From: Simmondsia chinensis
Taxonomy: Eukaryota; Streptophyta; Magnoliopsida; Caryophyllales; Simmondsiaceae
DNA length: 64,000 nucleotides
Direction: 5' to 3'
Assembly: GCA_018398585.1 (NCBI GenBank)
Contig: JAGTTD010000005.1
Location: forward strand, 10,157,355-10,221,354
Shown here in pieces: positions 1-12,432 of this stretch (its first letter is position 1; each line of letters starts with the position of its first letter). Under the pieces are notes generated by a model, which ran no database searches, was not told where the DNA came from, and saw only the letters and a list, made by a program, of their open reading frames with translations. A program made the position numbers and the translations under genes.

Positions 1-124
1 TCACTTATATAAATTCAATAAAGAAACGAATGAAACTTCAATTTTATTTATTAATAAAGTATTACAAAATAAATATGGATTTCATGACAATATTTCTAAC
101 CAAAGTCATTTTGTCATGGGTTCT

Positions 125-412
125 GATTGGAGGTGGCAATTGGGTCAACTGGGTCGGGTTCGGGTGAACCCATAGAGGTTTCGGTTATCTCGGGTTTGCA
201 ATGGACTTAGGTCGGGTCGGGCTCAGGTCAACCCAATCAGGTTCGGGTCATCTTTGACTTTCGACAATGTTCAGGTCGGGGTGGGTTGGGTTCATGTTAT
301 TTCGGGTCCGAGTCACCTCAATTTTAGGTCATCTCGGGTATGGGTCAATGTTGGGTCAGGTTACACGGGTCTCGGGTTATTATCGGTTGACCCATCAGGT
401 TGCGTATTTTGG
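125..412. repeat. hAT-like GGGTCGGGTT repeat, fragment
   Basis: About 290 bp made of variants of GGGTCGGGTTCGGGT. The left edge reads GGAGGTGGCAA, the reverse complement of the right edge of a similar block at 14341-14635, which ends in TTGCCACCTC. Termini of the type (C/T)AGRGGTGGCAA are known from plant non-autonomous hAT elements, so I infer a hAT-derived repeat. I see no target-site duplication, and the short reading frame across it is repeat-driven. Confidence 0.45.
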
Positions 413-440
413 CTAAATATGTATATTTATGAATTATAAT

Positions 441-491
<51 letters not shown>

Positions 492-2111
492 TTTTAACAT
501 TTTTTTTTAATCTCTACTATATTATTTTTTGATCAGAATTTCTACTATATTATAAACTATAATATTTATTACTCTTTATTTTTCATCCACTAACCACTTC
601 AATTTAAATGGGGAATTGAAGATCATGCAAGTTATACATTTAACCACTTTAGTAGAGCATAAACAACTAAACAAGTTTTTAAAAAACAAAAAACAACTAA
701 ACAATAAGTTTGTAATTGTGAACAATTATATGTAAAATTGAAAATTTGTCTCTTTGTATTGTCGAAAACTTTTTTTAAAATTAAGTTCCGTTTGCTTTGA
801 CGGAAATCTTTCCGTTTAAATTCTATAATTTCGTAACATAACTTCATTGCAATATAAATTGGGAAAATATTTTCTACCATTGAAGGAAAAACTGACACTT
901 TCTTTCATTTTGGGACGTCACATTATATATGCCTTGTTTTTCAATCTCAACTTAATTAAGAGTTAACCCCGTGTAAATTCATAAAATAAAATAATTTTTT
1001 TTAATCAGAGAAACTAAAAAAATGATATTTTTGATTGAAAATATTTTTGAAAAGTATTCTTTATAGTGATTTATTTTTGAACCAAAAATAACCTTATTGA
1101 TCCATATTTTATTTTTAATTTATTATTATGTTCTGTCTTAACTTTGACCGATTAAACCATGTTCATGAATTGATTACAAAAAAAAAAAAAAAAAAATGTT
1201 CATGAAAAAACTAACCACATGGTCCACAACTCCACATGGCCCTTAATTTGGATTTTTTTTTTTTTTTGGTAAAATAATTTGCAAATGAAAGTGGGTGGTT
1301 TAGAACCTTTATGTAAAACTTGCACATATCAACTATTAACAATGTGTTTGATGAAATAAAAATACTTATTATTTAGTTATTTAACTAGTTAAAAAATAAT
1401 ATATTTTATCGGTTTTTAATCATTTTACATCCTATGTTTGAAAATAATTTTTATAGTTAATACTTTTAAATGTTTAGCCGTAATGGTGGATCCAAGAATC
1501 TAAGAGTACGGGCTTTATGAATCATGACTACTAAGTAAAACGAAAAATAAACTATTTTATTAATTAATTTAGAATAAAATAGGATAATGTTATTGTCATA
1601 GTAAAAATGTTAACACGAAAGCAACTTTTTAAAATTTTGTGGCTATTATTCTCATCACCATATTATTGCTCTGAAAATAATATCTATAACGATGCCCAAA
1701 AAATATGAGCATATATATTAAGCAAAAATTAATTACAAATTAGAAAAACAAATATCAAATGCAACTTACAAATAAAAACGGGTATTAATTGAAGAAAATA
1801 CTTTATATTCTTGTTTTACATATTTAATGATGTGACAAAATATGTTTAGATAATAAAATTAGCATTAAATAAATTTTATAAGATTTTGTATAATATATAA
1901 TTGGATGGAATGAAAGCAAGAAAAAGCTTTGCAAAATAAGTCATAGATGAGGAATTGAACATGTGACCTAAATGAGGAGCCAAATATGTTTACCACTAGA
2001 TCACAGTCAATTGTACAATAATTGTACTCATTATTTTTTACATAAAATACTGATGAATCATGCATCCCAATGTGACATTTATAGAGTTATATATATATGC
2101 ACAATTCTTAT
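413..2111. other. AT-rich intergenic DNA, no gene seen
   Basis: No coding or RNA gene is recognisable. It holds a (TA)n microsatellite near 450-482 followed by a T run, and A and T homopolymers near 1180-1196 and 1253-1267. The few short open frames have no recognisable domains. Confidence 0.6.
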
Positions 2112-2745
2112 GAAAATGTGAGAGTATTAAATGACTAAATCTTGACCGTCCGTTACATTGAACGGCCAAGATTAAAGGATCTTAATAAATTAAGAAATAA
2201 ATAAATAAAAATAAAGATAAAAATACAATAATATTCCTCACTCTCTCTCTCCTTCCTCCCTACAACTCCCCTACCTCCCTCCTGTCTGTCCTCCCCTTGC
2301 CGCCGCCACCCACCTCCCGCCACCCACTGTCGACCACCCCAGCCCCGCCTCCCCTCTCTCTCTCCACCCCTCCCCCACCTCTCCTCTCTCTCCTCCTCCT
2401 GCAATCCTCCCCCCACCTCCCTCCTCTCTCTCTCCCCTCCCCCGCCGCCACCCACGACTGGCCGCTGACCACCGGCTGCCCAAGCCCCCTTCCCCCTCTA
2501 TCTCCTCCTCCGACCCAGCTGGTGGTGGCAGCAAGGGAGGAGAGGGGGGAGGGAGGAGGAGGGGAGAGGGGAGAGGTTGAGGGCGAGTTGGAGGGGGAAT
2601 GAGAGAAATTGGGGGCTGGGATGGCTGGCGGCCGGGGGTCGACTGTAGGTTGGTGGGTGGCGGTGGGGGAGGGGAGAGAGAGGTGGGGGGAGGGTTGGAA
2701 AGGGGGAGAGATGGAGAAGTGGGGTGTATCCTCTCACACTATCAC
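2112..2745. mobile_element. possible DNA element around a pyrimidine/purine switch
   Basis: The left side carries ATGTGAGAG and the right side CTCTCACACT, an imperfect terminal inverted repeat. Just inside the left end is a hairpin (about 2139-2172, arms AATCTTGACCG / CGGCCAAGATT). The middle is strongly strand-asymmetric: C/T-rich at 2236-2520, then G/A-rich at 2526-2735, and the two halves are roughly complementary. The open frames here are low-complexity artefacts. No clear target-site duplication. Confidence 0.35.
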
Positions 2746-3321
2746 CTATTATTCACTATGGCATCAACAGGTCTGATTTCAGAATATTTATATTATTCAC
2801 TATGGCATCGTTGAACTGATTCTAAAAGAAAATTGAAAGTTTGTGTTGGATTAATCTAAAAAAATGGAATATGTAAACTAAATACCACCCTATCCAAACT
2901 AATGCCTATGCTCAATATGAATTAATAAGCTCAAGTACGAGTTAAGCCTTAAATTATTGTTTGGACTTTGTTGAAGCTAAGTTTTACATGAGCTAATATC
3001 AAAAAGATTAAAAAGCACTTGATGAGTAATTAATGAGCATTTAATAAATGATCACATTCTTTAACAAACTTAGCAACATTCTTTAACAAACTTAGCACAC
3101 CCTCTTATCTAAACTCAAAACATAAACTTATTTCCTTTTCTTTTTGAGGCTTCGAATCAAATATTAACGAACTTTTTATCTAGGATTAGTTTACTGTTAT
3201 GATTAGAAAAAGCTTTTGTTCACTCTTTTTGCAGTGTCTAGTATTTTTGATTGGTCAAGTAGCTGAAGCCTAAACAATGTCTGCTTATTAAAAATTTCCT
3301 TATTAGCTTACCATTTAGTAG

Positions 3322-3797
3322 CTTATCATTTAGAGAAACGAGAACTCCAAGAGTTCTTGAAGGATATGTCGCCTTGAAATAGCAGGCAGCAACCAACTAA
3401 GGCCACAGGCAAGCAGAAAAAGGGGAATATGGCGAAATGGGGTGGTAGTGTGCAAGAGGTCGAGAAGATCCATCAGGCTAAGCGAGTAATTGAGATGGGG
3501 AAAAGGCTAGGTCCAAACTTTGATGGGTTTGATCCGCCTACGGCGAGTGCTGTACTTGATGAAAGGTGGCCTGAACGCCTTCTATCCTATTTCGAATGCC
3601 TTGAATCTGAATCATATAGTAGTCTACTGAGGATTGTCTTGCTATGCGTATTTGTTTTCCCTGTTTTTTGCTCGTAGCCCTGTTGTGCTTTCTGTTTCTG
3701 TCTTCTTGTGCCATGCTTTTTAGCGGGTTGTCTTAGGGCTCGCTAGATCGAGCGTTTGTTTTGTTTTGCCACCACGTTGCTAGTTATCGAAAAAAAA
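3322..3797 (+). mobile_element. 5'-truncated L1-type retrocopy with poly(A) and 15-bp TSD
   Basis: The insert ends in an A run (3789-3797) and is flanked by a perfect 15-bp direct repeat, CTTACCATTTAGTAG, at 3307-3321 and 3798-3812. Truncation at the 5' end, a terminal poly(A) and a TSD of this length are the hallmark of L1-type target-primed reverse transcription. The body is homologous to the retroposon at 24.6-25.8 kb: both encode a lysine-rich stretch, then a motif of the type IEMGKxxGxNFDGFDPPT, then a T-rich 3' UTR. Confidence 0.8.
3429..3677 (+). pseudogene. C-terminal fragment of an ORF1-like retroposon protein
   Basis: An 82-codon frame. Residues about 19-40 (RVIEMGKRLGPNFDGFDPPT) match the C-terminal end of the 320-codon frame at 24635-25597. 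The upstream segment FLKDMSP is also shared, but an in-frame stop separates it here. The last ~35 residues run into former 3' UTR. It is a decayed copy inside the retrocopy at 3322-3797. The function of the parent protein is unknown; position and poly(A) association suggest an ORF1-like nucleic-acid-binding protein. Confidence 0.55.
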
Positions 3798-3812
3798 CTT
3801 ACCATTTAGTAG

Positions 3813-5365
3813 TTTGACGTTTGAAAATGATACACCTCATATTTTGTACAATTTTCATAGCTAGAGCTTTTATCATATTTTAGCATTTAACGACAACTTA
3901 TGGGGCCAAAAAGTTAGTGTTTGAAAAGCTACGGGATGTCGGGATGTGGCTTTTTCTTCCTATAAGCTAGCTAATTGTAATATATTATTATGACTTTACC
4001 CAATAATTATTAATATCGAACAATATACTATACATATGTGCTAAATATCTTATTTTCGTTTAGATATTTATTTTATATTTTAAATATTTAGTAGTTAGAT
4101 CCTTTGATGATAAGATTAAATATTATATCTTATATATTATTTGATCCCCAACTTGGCAACTGTACAATTTACAAAGCCAATAAATCCTAATTATGCCACT
4201 ATATTATCTCAAAACTTTAGCTTTTAATCTCTCTATTTTTTTATTAGAGTTTGTTAATTTGATAAAATGAGTACTTTTTATGTATCTGAACATAGATTTT
4301 TCTTCCCAAATTACGAATCTTCTATTAAAAAATTTTATCTATTTTTCAATTTTATAAATAACATGCAAGTATCCGTTTGAGAGCCATTCATTTCATCCAT
4401 CAAAGTTGGTGAGTATTTAATGAATAGCCCTTTACATTCTTATTATTATTAATATTTCTAGAACGGGTGGTATTTATTTTCCTTATTTAGGGTTTTTTTC
4501 CTGATATTTTGCAATCATGGAAACCTTGAATTTTGTAAATTGTACAATTACCACATTATAGTAACATCGAGATACATTTTAAAAAATATTTAAAACTACT
4601 AAGAAATAAGTTTAATGAAATGTCTCTGTTTACTGTGCATTCCCTTCAATTTTTTGCAAATCCCTACATCAAAAGTATATATTGCTATTAGTTCCATATA
4701 TTTATCTCTGAATATTTAAACATGTTTGCATTTTACCTTGCACTTTGGTTTGTTGTGTTTGTCATATTTAGCATATGTTGTCCTCTCGGAATCCATTTTC
4801 TTTGATGCGGTTCAATCATCATGTAATGGCATTCTTCCCAATGCACTTCCGTGATGAACAACACGTTTGGGTTTCCTTTGTCTTCATTTTTTGGAGGTGT
4901 GATAATGAATATCCAGCTTTATCCTACTAATTCGTCTAAGTAGCAGGACATCAAGTATTGTCCATATTCCTGTATCAATAAACATCCTTTTGGTCTCATG
5001 TGTTCAATGTATCTATAACTTCTTCAGCCCCAAAATTCCCATTCTTTAAATCAACCAAAAAGTTTGCTCTTTTCCCATTTTCATGTTTCCCAAAACAACT
5101 AAATTTCAATGTTTTTGTTTTAACATTCATATTATCCAATTTTTTTCTTCCTTCATGCCCAGTGGGAGAGCCAAGTATTAGAAAGTATAGATTTTAATTT
5201 TTCCAAATGGGTTGATGTCATGTCTTCGAATAGGATGATGCATAATGTTTACTTTAAAATCATGTGCCATTTAACATCTACTCAATTACGTGTGTATTGT
5301 AAGTTGTTTTATATTTGCAGTAATTTTTTTCCCTATTTAATGTACCTTTGAATGTGGTATACCAT
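3813..5365. other. AT-rich intergenic DNA, no gene seen
   Basis: No recognisable gene, RNA or element termini. The only frame of note (5000-5197, 65 codons) has no domain features. Confidence 0.55.
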
Positions 5366-5374
5366 GTCTTTGTA

Positions 5375-6210
5375 GAGTCGGTTCCCAAAATAATGCTGAA
5401 AAATAAAAAAATAAAAAAAATAATGCCAAAAAATAAATATTTACCAATCTACTATTGAACCGTACTTAGAAAATGCGGTTCACTCCAAAAATACCCGAAT
5501 TAATTTTTTCCAGTTATAAAACGCGTCTAAAAGACGCGTTTTACATGAACATAAACTGCGTTCGTGGTTCATTCGAAGATAAACCGCGTCTTTAAGACGC
5601 GGTTCATATGTGACTAAACCGCGTCTTTAAGACGCGGTTCATATCATTGTACAAGATAAGTCTTGAAGTCAAGGACGCCCACGCTCGAAACGAATTCAAA
5701 ATGAAATGGATGAAATGACTATACACGAAGGGTCACACGTGAATTCTGTAAGAGAAAATGTCATAATATATTGACATGTAAGATGAAAAAGGAGCACGAG
5801 GCTCGGTTAGCAGCTAGTAGCAGTGAAATATATTACGGTAATATTTATTTATGTTTCATTTTTTTGAACATTTATTTATGTTTTATTTATATTATTTTTT
5901 ATATAGTAGTTCGTTATTTGTATATATCTATTAGTTTGTTATTTATGTTGTTTAATTCATAAAGCATTATAACCGCGTTTACTAAACGAGTTTTATATGA
6001 TAGTAAACCGCGTCTTCTAAACGCGGTTCATACCCTATAAAAATTTTTTTGCTTGATGCGGTTATTTTTATATATAACCGCGTTTTTTGAACGCGGTTTA
6101 GTATAACCGCGTTTATAAAATGCGGTTCAACAGTAGATTGGTAAATATTTATTTTTTAGCATTATTTTTTTTATTTTTTTATTTTTCAGCATTATTTTAG
6201 GAACCGACTC
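5375..6210. mobile_element. non-autonomous Mutator-like element (MULE), 836 bp
   Basis: Terminal inverted repeats of about 87 bp (5375-5462 and 6123-6210), both starting GAGTCGGTTCC, differ at only about three positions. The element is flanked by a perfect 9-bp duplication, GTCTTTGTA (5366-5374 and 6211-6219). Long TIRs with a 9-bp TSD are diagnostic of the Mutator superfamily. The interior has several GC-rich palindromes of the type ACCGCGTCTTTAAGACGCGGT (5517-5645 and 5965-6125). A short basic frame near 5670-5715 (GRPRSKRIQNEMDE) may be residue of a transposase C terminus; that is inference. TIR identity suggests recent activity; no transposase is encoded. Confidence 0.88.
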
Positions 6211-6576
6211 GTCTTTGTATATTGTTGGGTGTATGACCAATATTCTGTATGCCTCTATGGCCGGTGAAATGTTGAAATGGGAACTGGGTATGGGTTATGT
6301 GATTGGTGAGCTGTGGATGATGTCTATGTGTACCTAAAATTAATTTCTAATTCATTTTCAAACATTTCTATAAACCCCCCATTTAAGTACTTTACAATTT
6401 ATTATCTATGACTATGATTATGTGAATTAGAAAACTGAATTTTGCACTGCATGGGAAACTCCTAGACTCTTTTAGGGTTGTAGATGATTTAGATCCATAC
6501 CTGTGCAGCGATCATGTCAAAGTGTTCAGCTGTACTTTTTATTAAGTATTCTGCTTGGCTGCCGAAAATTGTGAAT

Positions 6577-8215
6577 CTCATTTCCTAGAATTGAATTCTT
6601 GATCTCTACGAACATGTGGTGTTTTTTCGCAATATATCGGGAGTGAAGGATTTAAGGCATGAAGTAAAGTTGTACCTTTATTATGTTGATAATATGCTTG
6701 GAATCTCGTGTTCTTTGCCTTGGAGGTAGTGAGTGCAATTTTAATGGGAAGTATGTATGAAGCTATCTGTGTAATTGAAAGGAAATTATGTGGGAACAAT
6801 GAAGAAAGTAAGCATAAATCTATTCTATACTATTGAAGGAACCACACCATATTTCGGTTACTTTGTGGTTTGATTTTTTGAGAGTAATGTTTGTTTAATT
6901 GAATTGAAAGATTTATTTATTAATGACATTGGTCTATTTTACGGGTGGGTGGGTAATTATTAATGAGATGGGTGTATTGTATAGGGTGGGGGTTAGTTAC
7001 ATGTGTGAATTTTGGAGTTTATAATAGATTTTTTATTGTAATTTTTTAGGTTTATGTTGGGGTTTTTTTATTTTCTGTTTTTTTTTTATTTATGGTTTTT
7101 TTTGTATTGCAATGGAATTTTGTAAATCTTGTTATTTGTAATAACATATGGCAATTGTTTTTTTTTTTTTTTTTGGGTTCACTATAATACCTCCATGCAC
7201 TTTTTAAAGTAATAGCATTATTAACATATGAAATTAAAATTTCATTCAAAAATATATTTTTAGACACATTCCAAATTTATCAGTTACTTATATGCATTGT
7301 GTTTGAAAAAGAATTTACTTTAATACTTTAATTCATACATTATTAGTAAAATATTAATTGTAATTATTAGTCTATAACATATTAAATTTGTGTTTACATT
7401 TAAAAAATATAAATAGATTATGTATTAAATTTTAGTTAAACAATTAACTATTTTTATATTTTAAAGATTTTTTTTATTTATTAAAGAAACAGTAATCCTC
7501 CCCCAATAATAGTATTTAGTTGTTGATATATACCAACTTATGTGTGGCGTTGAGTTTTGCCTTATAGATTTTTACACGTGTGATCATATGCCTATAATGA
7601 AAGACTTTTTTTTGAATTGTAAATTTTGATGCATTTTTTAGTAAATATATACATCTTTTGAATATATTGTTTTTTGTTTTTGTTAGATACACATTCACAT
7701 AAACATGTAGATGAAGGTTATATTTTCTGAGTGGCAAATTTAGTTTCCCGTATCACGTTTATCTAAGATGTATATGTGTATAAATATATTGTTTTTCCTT
7801 ATTTAGGTTTTGGTAACTTTATTGATCATTTTTTAGAATTGGCTTCTTGATCTCTGTGAACTTAATATTGTTGTTGACTTTTGCCCTTGTAGGACGAATG
7901 TATGAATTGTTTATACTGATTTTTTTTGTCCGTATATCGGTAGTAAATGATTGTAGTCGTGAAGCGAAGACGTACCTTTACTATGTTGAAAATATGCCTG
8001 CGATCTTGTGTTCTCTGTCTTGGATGTATTGAGTGTCTTTGTAATGAAAAGTGAGTATGTATGAGGATATGTGGATGATTGTAAGGGAAATATGTAGAAA
8101 CAATGAGGGAAGTAGGCATGAATTTGCTAATATTGAAGAAACCATCCACTATTGCGGTTTCCTTTTGTTATTATTATTGAGGAGGCTGTATTTTGAATGG
8201 GTGGGTGGGTAATTT
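6577..8215. repeat. diverged direct duplication (6577-6965 and 7835-8215)
   Basis: Two segments of ~350 bp, about 1.26 kb apart, share order and wording: TTCTTGATCTCT near the start, ATATCGG, TACCTTTA(T/C)TATGTTGA, TGTTCT(T/C)TG(C/T)CTTGGA, and GGGTGGGTGGGTAAT near the end. They are clearly homologous but diverged with indels. No coding frame is conserved between them. The origin is unknown; they could be old LTRs or arms of an unrecognised element around 6966-7834, which is AT-rich and holds T runs. Confidence 0.5.
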
Positions 8216-8273
8216 AGAATATTCTAGTTTTACTTTGTTTTTGTTGTGTTTGTTAATTTGACGGTTTATCGTT

Positions 8274-8305
<32 letters not shown>

Positions 8306-9118
8306 GGTGCTTTTTAAGTGCTATGTTGGACGGTTTTTTCGAATTGGGGGTTTTTGTTTTTTATATTTGTATTTCGGAATAAGGTGTTGTTTTATGTGTA
8401 GTTGTATTTGTAAATAATAAGGTGTTGTTATTGGGGGGTTGAGATTTAGTTTTTTAGGGGAATGCATTATAGACGTAGCATAAGACATGTCTTTTGGGGG
8501 GTTGAATTTTAGTTTTAGTGAATGGGATTTTTAGATTTTTTTCAGAGTAGGAGGGTTTTGTAATAATAATGTAGAATAGATTATTGTCGTTATGTTTCTT
8601 CCTCTTGTTGCTATTTATATTTCTTCACTCATCGAGTCTTATAATAATTAGTTGTAGCAACTAGAAAGTTTTCTATTTTCTCCTACAGTCTACAATATTC
8701 AAGTTTCTTATTACTAGATTAATTATGAATTATGTATTATTATTAATTACAATGTAAGAATAATGTAGTCATCATAAATAAAAGTGCACAGTATACTATA
8801 GGTTATTGTTTTAACTCTTAAGTTAATTGTAAAGCTATTTGAATCAAAACTCTTTATACTTTTTTTAATAATTAAAAATACATTAATTTGATTTTAAGTT
8901 AATTGCCACTTTTATTGTATGAGCTTCTAATCTATGGACATGTTTGACCACTACTAGAGTCAAGTAAGTAAGAATAGATTTTCAAATAAATTTGATCCAT
9001 GAAAAAATATTTACTTTTGACAATATTGTTGTATCATAATTTCACTAATTATTAATTTAAAAGATAATATAATATTTTTAACATAATTTAATATACATAA
9101 AATATAAATTCCTTACGT
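8216..9118. other. AT-rich intergenic DNA with long T run
   Basis: A T run of about 28 at 8280-8306, otherwise AT-rich sequence without recognisable genes or element ends. Confidence 0.5.
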
Positions 9119-9557
9119 GTAAATCTACAACAACAACAACCCAGTGCCTGAAGGGCTCCCACATAGGCAGGGTCTAGGGGGGTAAATGTACGCAGCTTTC
9201 CCCCTTCTAGGGGTTGCCAGAAGAGAGGCTGTTTCCGAGGACCCCAACCTGAAAAGCGCGTCAGCAGCAAAGAAGCCTGGTACCCTTGTAGCACAAGAGC
9301 AAATAAGCATGTAAGTAGGGCAAAACTAAGCAAATGAAGGCAAAGACATAGCAAATCGCAAATAAGCCAACGCACAGCTAATGAACAACTAATGGACAGC
9401 TCGAGGCTCCGATCGCACTTAAGCGCGGAATCTGGACTGTTCTACTAGTCTAGGACACTAGAGAACGCACAAAGAGCTGGATTACCCTACTCTACTCCGC
9501 TACATTTGCTACTCCTATGCTAGCTCTCTATTGGGCTCTATCTAAGGCCATCTCCTC

Positions 9558-11389
9558 CTAAAGGTTTAGGTGGGTGAGGTCTTGTTTGATCGTCTCTAGC
9601 CATCTCTTCTTTGGCCTGCCTCTCCCTCTCCTACCTAGCGTAGTATGCGGCTGCTCGCATCTCCTAACTTGGGCAATGTTTGGTCTCCTCCTAACATGTC
9701 CGAACCACCTCAAACATTGCTCCCTTAATTTATCCTCAATGGAGGCCACGCTCAAATCACTTCTTATGGCATTGTTCCTGATCCTATCTTTCCTTGTGTG
9801 TCCGCACATGCACTGCAGCATCCTCTTCTCCGCCACCTTCATCTTTTGTGTATGATGTTGCTTCATCGCCCTACACTCCGCCCCATAGGATATGGTCGGC
9901 CTCACTACTGTCTTATAGTATCTTCCCTTTAGCTTTGAGGGAAACTTTCTATCGCAAAGTACCACTGAGGCCATTCTCTAGTTTTGCCATCCTACTTTAA
10001 TTCGGTTGTTGACATCCTCTTCAACTTTACCGTTGCACTGTATCATGGACCCCAGGTATCTAAAACTCTCTGTTCTCGGTATAGTGTCCGATCCAATCTT
10101 GACATCTTCACTGCTAGGCGTGGTGGTGGTGGGATCGAACTTAAGCTCCATGTACTCGGTCTTGGATCTACTGAGTCGTAGGCCCTTCAATTCCAATGCC
10201 CTTCTCCATAGTTCTAGCCTCTCATTAACCTCCTCCCGAGATTCCACCACCAGCACTATGGCATCTGCGAAAAGCAAGCACCAAGGTACATCTCCTTGGA
10301 TATTTCTAGTAAGCTCATCATTACCAGAATGAACAAATAGGGGCTCAAGGTAGATCCTTGGTGTACCCCGATTGATATCGGAAACGCGTCTAACTCTCCT
10401 TCCACTGTGCGTACCCTAGTTTGTGCATCCTCATACATGCTCCTAATGGCCCGGCTATATGGCGCAGGGATGATTTTCCTATCCAAAACCCTCCATAACA
10501 CCTCTCTAGAAACTCTATCATATGCCTTCTCCAAATCAATGAAAACCATGTGTAGGTCATTTTGTCTCTCCTTGTAGTGCTCTATCATTCTCCTTAGGAT
10601 GTGGATAGCTTCAATTGTTGATTTTCCGGGCATAAATCCGAATTGGTTCTTGGACACCTCTCTCTATTCCCGTAACCTCCTATCTATGACCCGCTCCCAC
10701 AACTTCAGTGTGTGGCACATTAGTTTGATACCCCAATAGTTGGCGCAGTTCGAGATGTCGCCTTTGTTCTTACAGATTGGAATTAATGTGCTTTTCCTCC
10801 ACTCATCGGGCATCTTCTCCCCCCTGAGGATTTGGTTAAATAATTTAGCTAACCAGCTGATGCCCTTCTGTCCAAGGCATTTCCATGCTTCTATGGGTAT
10901 ATCATATGGGCCAACTACTTTACCCCTTCCCATATGTTTCAGGGCTTCCTTGACTTTCTCGGGGCTAATTACCCTGTACTGACAATGGTTTTGGTGCTCT
11001 TCAGGTGTTCGAAGATCATCAAGGGATATCTCTGTATCCCCCAGATCATTGAACAAATCATGGAAATAGACTTTCCGTCTAGCTTTAATTAGTTGCCTGT
11101 CCATAATGACCTGTCCGTCTTCTCCTCTTATGCACTGTGCTCGATCCAAGTCCCTTGTCTTCCTTTCTTTCACCTTGGCAATTCTATATATATCCATAGC
11201 TCCTTCCTTGGTCTTCAGCCTCTTGTAGAACTCCTCATACGCTTCAGATTGTGCTTCTCTGACTGCTCTCTTTGCTTCTTTCCTGGCCTGCTGATACTGG
11301 TGTCGTTTATCCTCATCTACACTACGAGTCCACTCCTTGAAATAATCTCGTTTGGCTTTAATCTTCTCTTGGACCTCCTCACACCACAC
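9558..11389 (-). pseudogene. RTE LINE reverse transcriptase region
   Basis: Read on the - strand. The segment 10664-11389 covers the linker and RT fingers (around GRGKVVGPYDIPIEAWK). The segment 10256-10657, in the same frame after one stop near 10658-10663, has the RT palm (NQFGFMPGKST, VFIDLEKAYDR, GVHQGSTLSPYLF). A frameshift near 10280 precedes a third segment with the catalytic box, which reads FADAIVL: the second aspartate of the usual F-A-D-D box is alanine, so the enzyme is dead. A last segment (9558-9974) has the C-terminal HxxC-type region with WFGHVRRR. Identification is firm by motif order. Confidence 0.88.
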
Positions 11390-11399
11390 TAGGACTCTC

Positions 11400-12432
11400 T
11401 GTAGCTTGGCGCCCCTCCCTTTGACACACCCAGAACTTCCTGTGCTAGCCCTCTAATATTTTGGGCTAGTTGGTTTCACATTTGGTTTGTATCTCCCTCG
11501 CAGTCCCACTCGAGCTCAGACATCGCTCTTTCCTTGTACACACTAAGCTTCTCTCCCTTCATATCCCTCTAGCGAGTATGTGTCTGGGCGGGATTGATAG
11601 TTCTTTTGGCCCTCTTTTTGGTCTCTATATCAGCCCACAACACCCTGTGTTATGTAAAGAGGTCTTCTCCTTGCGTGACCTTACAACCCCTGCAGTATCT
11701 TTGTATCCTTTTCCTTAGGAGTATGTAGTCAATCTCTGTCCTTGTCCCACCGCTTTGATACGTGATGATGTGTTCATCACGCTTTTTAAAGAAGGTGTTG
11801 GCCACTGTTAAGTCGTAAGTAACCGCAAAATCTAGAAGGGCTTGACCCTCAGCGTTCCTGGTTCCAAAACCAAAACCTCCATGGTATAATGTCTACCCAT
11901 CCACAGTCGTGCCCACGTGCCCATTAAAGTCCCTGGCAATCATTACTTGCTCAGTTTGGGCTATACCTTGCATCGTTGTGTCTAAGTCCTCCTAGAATGT
12001 TGCCTTCTCACGCTCTGTTAGTCCAGTTTGTGGTGCGTAGGCACTGATGACATTCAATACCTCCCCATCTAGAACCATCTTGATGCTTATGATCCTATCC
12101 CCAATCCTGGTCACTCCAACTACTTTATCTTTGTGGACGCTATCCACAATAATGCCAACTCCATTCCCACCTCTGGTCTTGCCCGCATACCACAACTTGT
12201 ACCCCAACACATTCCTGGCTTTCATTCTGACCCATTTAGTCTCTTGCAGACACAGGATGTTGATCTTCCTCCTCATCATCATTTGGGCCACCTCGAAACT
12301 CTTCATTGTTAGCATTCCAACATTTAGTATTCCAAGTCGCAAATTTTCCTTCCCCTTTTGCTTCGCCCTCCCTCTCCCCATCCCCTTTGAAGATGGCCTT
12401 AATCTCTGAGTTCCATAACTAGTGACGTTCAT
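11400..12432 (-). pseudogene. RTE LINE endonuclease domain
   Basis: Begins on the - strand with an ATG at 12432. Endonuclease/exonuclease/phosphatase landmarks: LGILNVGMLT near residue 32, the metal-binding glutamate motif LCLQETKW near residue 60, NGVGIIVD near residue 90 and VISAYAPQTG near residue 133. The clean frame stops at 11992. Homology continues to about 11400 but is broken by stops and at least one frameshift relative to the RT region. It would nick target DNA in an intact LINE; here it is a relic. Confidence 0.83.

Noticed and set aside
2153..2814. Several overlapping frames rich in Arg/Gly/Glu or Pro/Ser
   Set aside because: They overlap on both strands and in several frames over a low-complexity C/T then G/A tract; composition explains them.
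9574..10332. Plus-strand frames across the first RTE LINE
   Set aside because: Antisense shadows of the reverse-transcriptase region.
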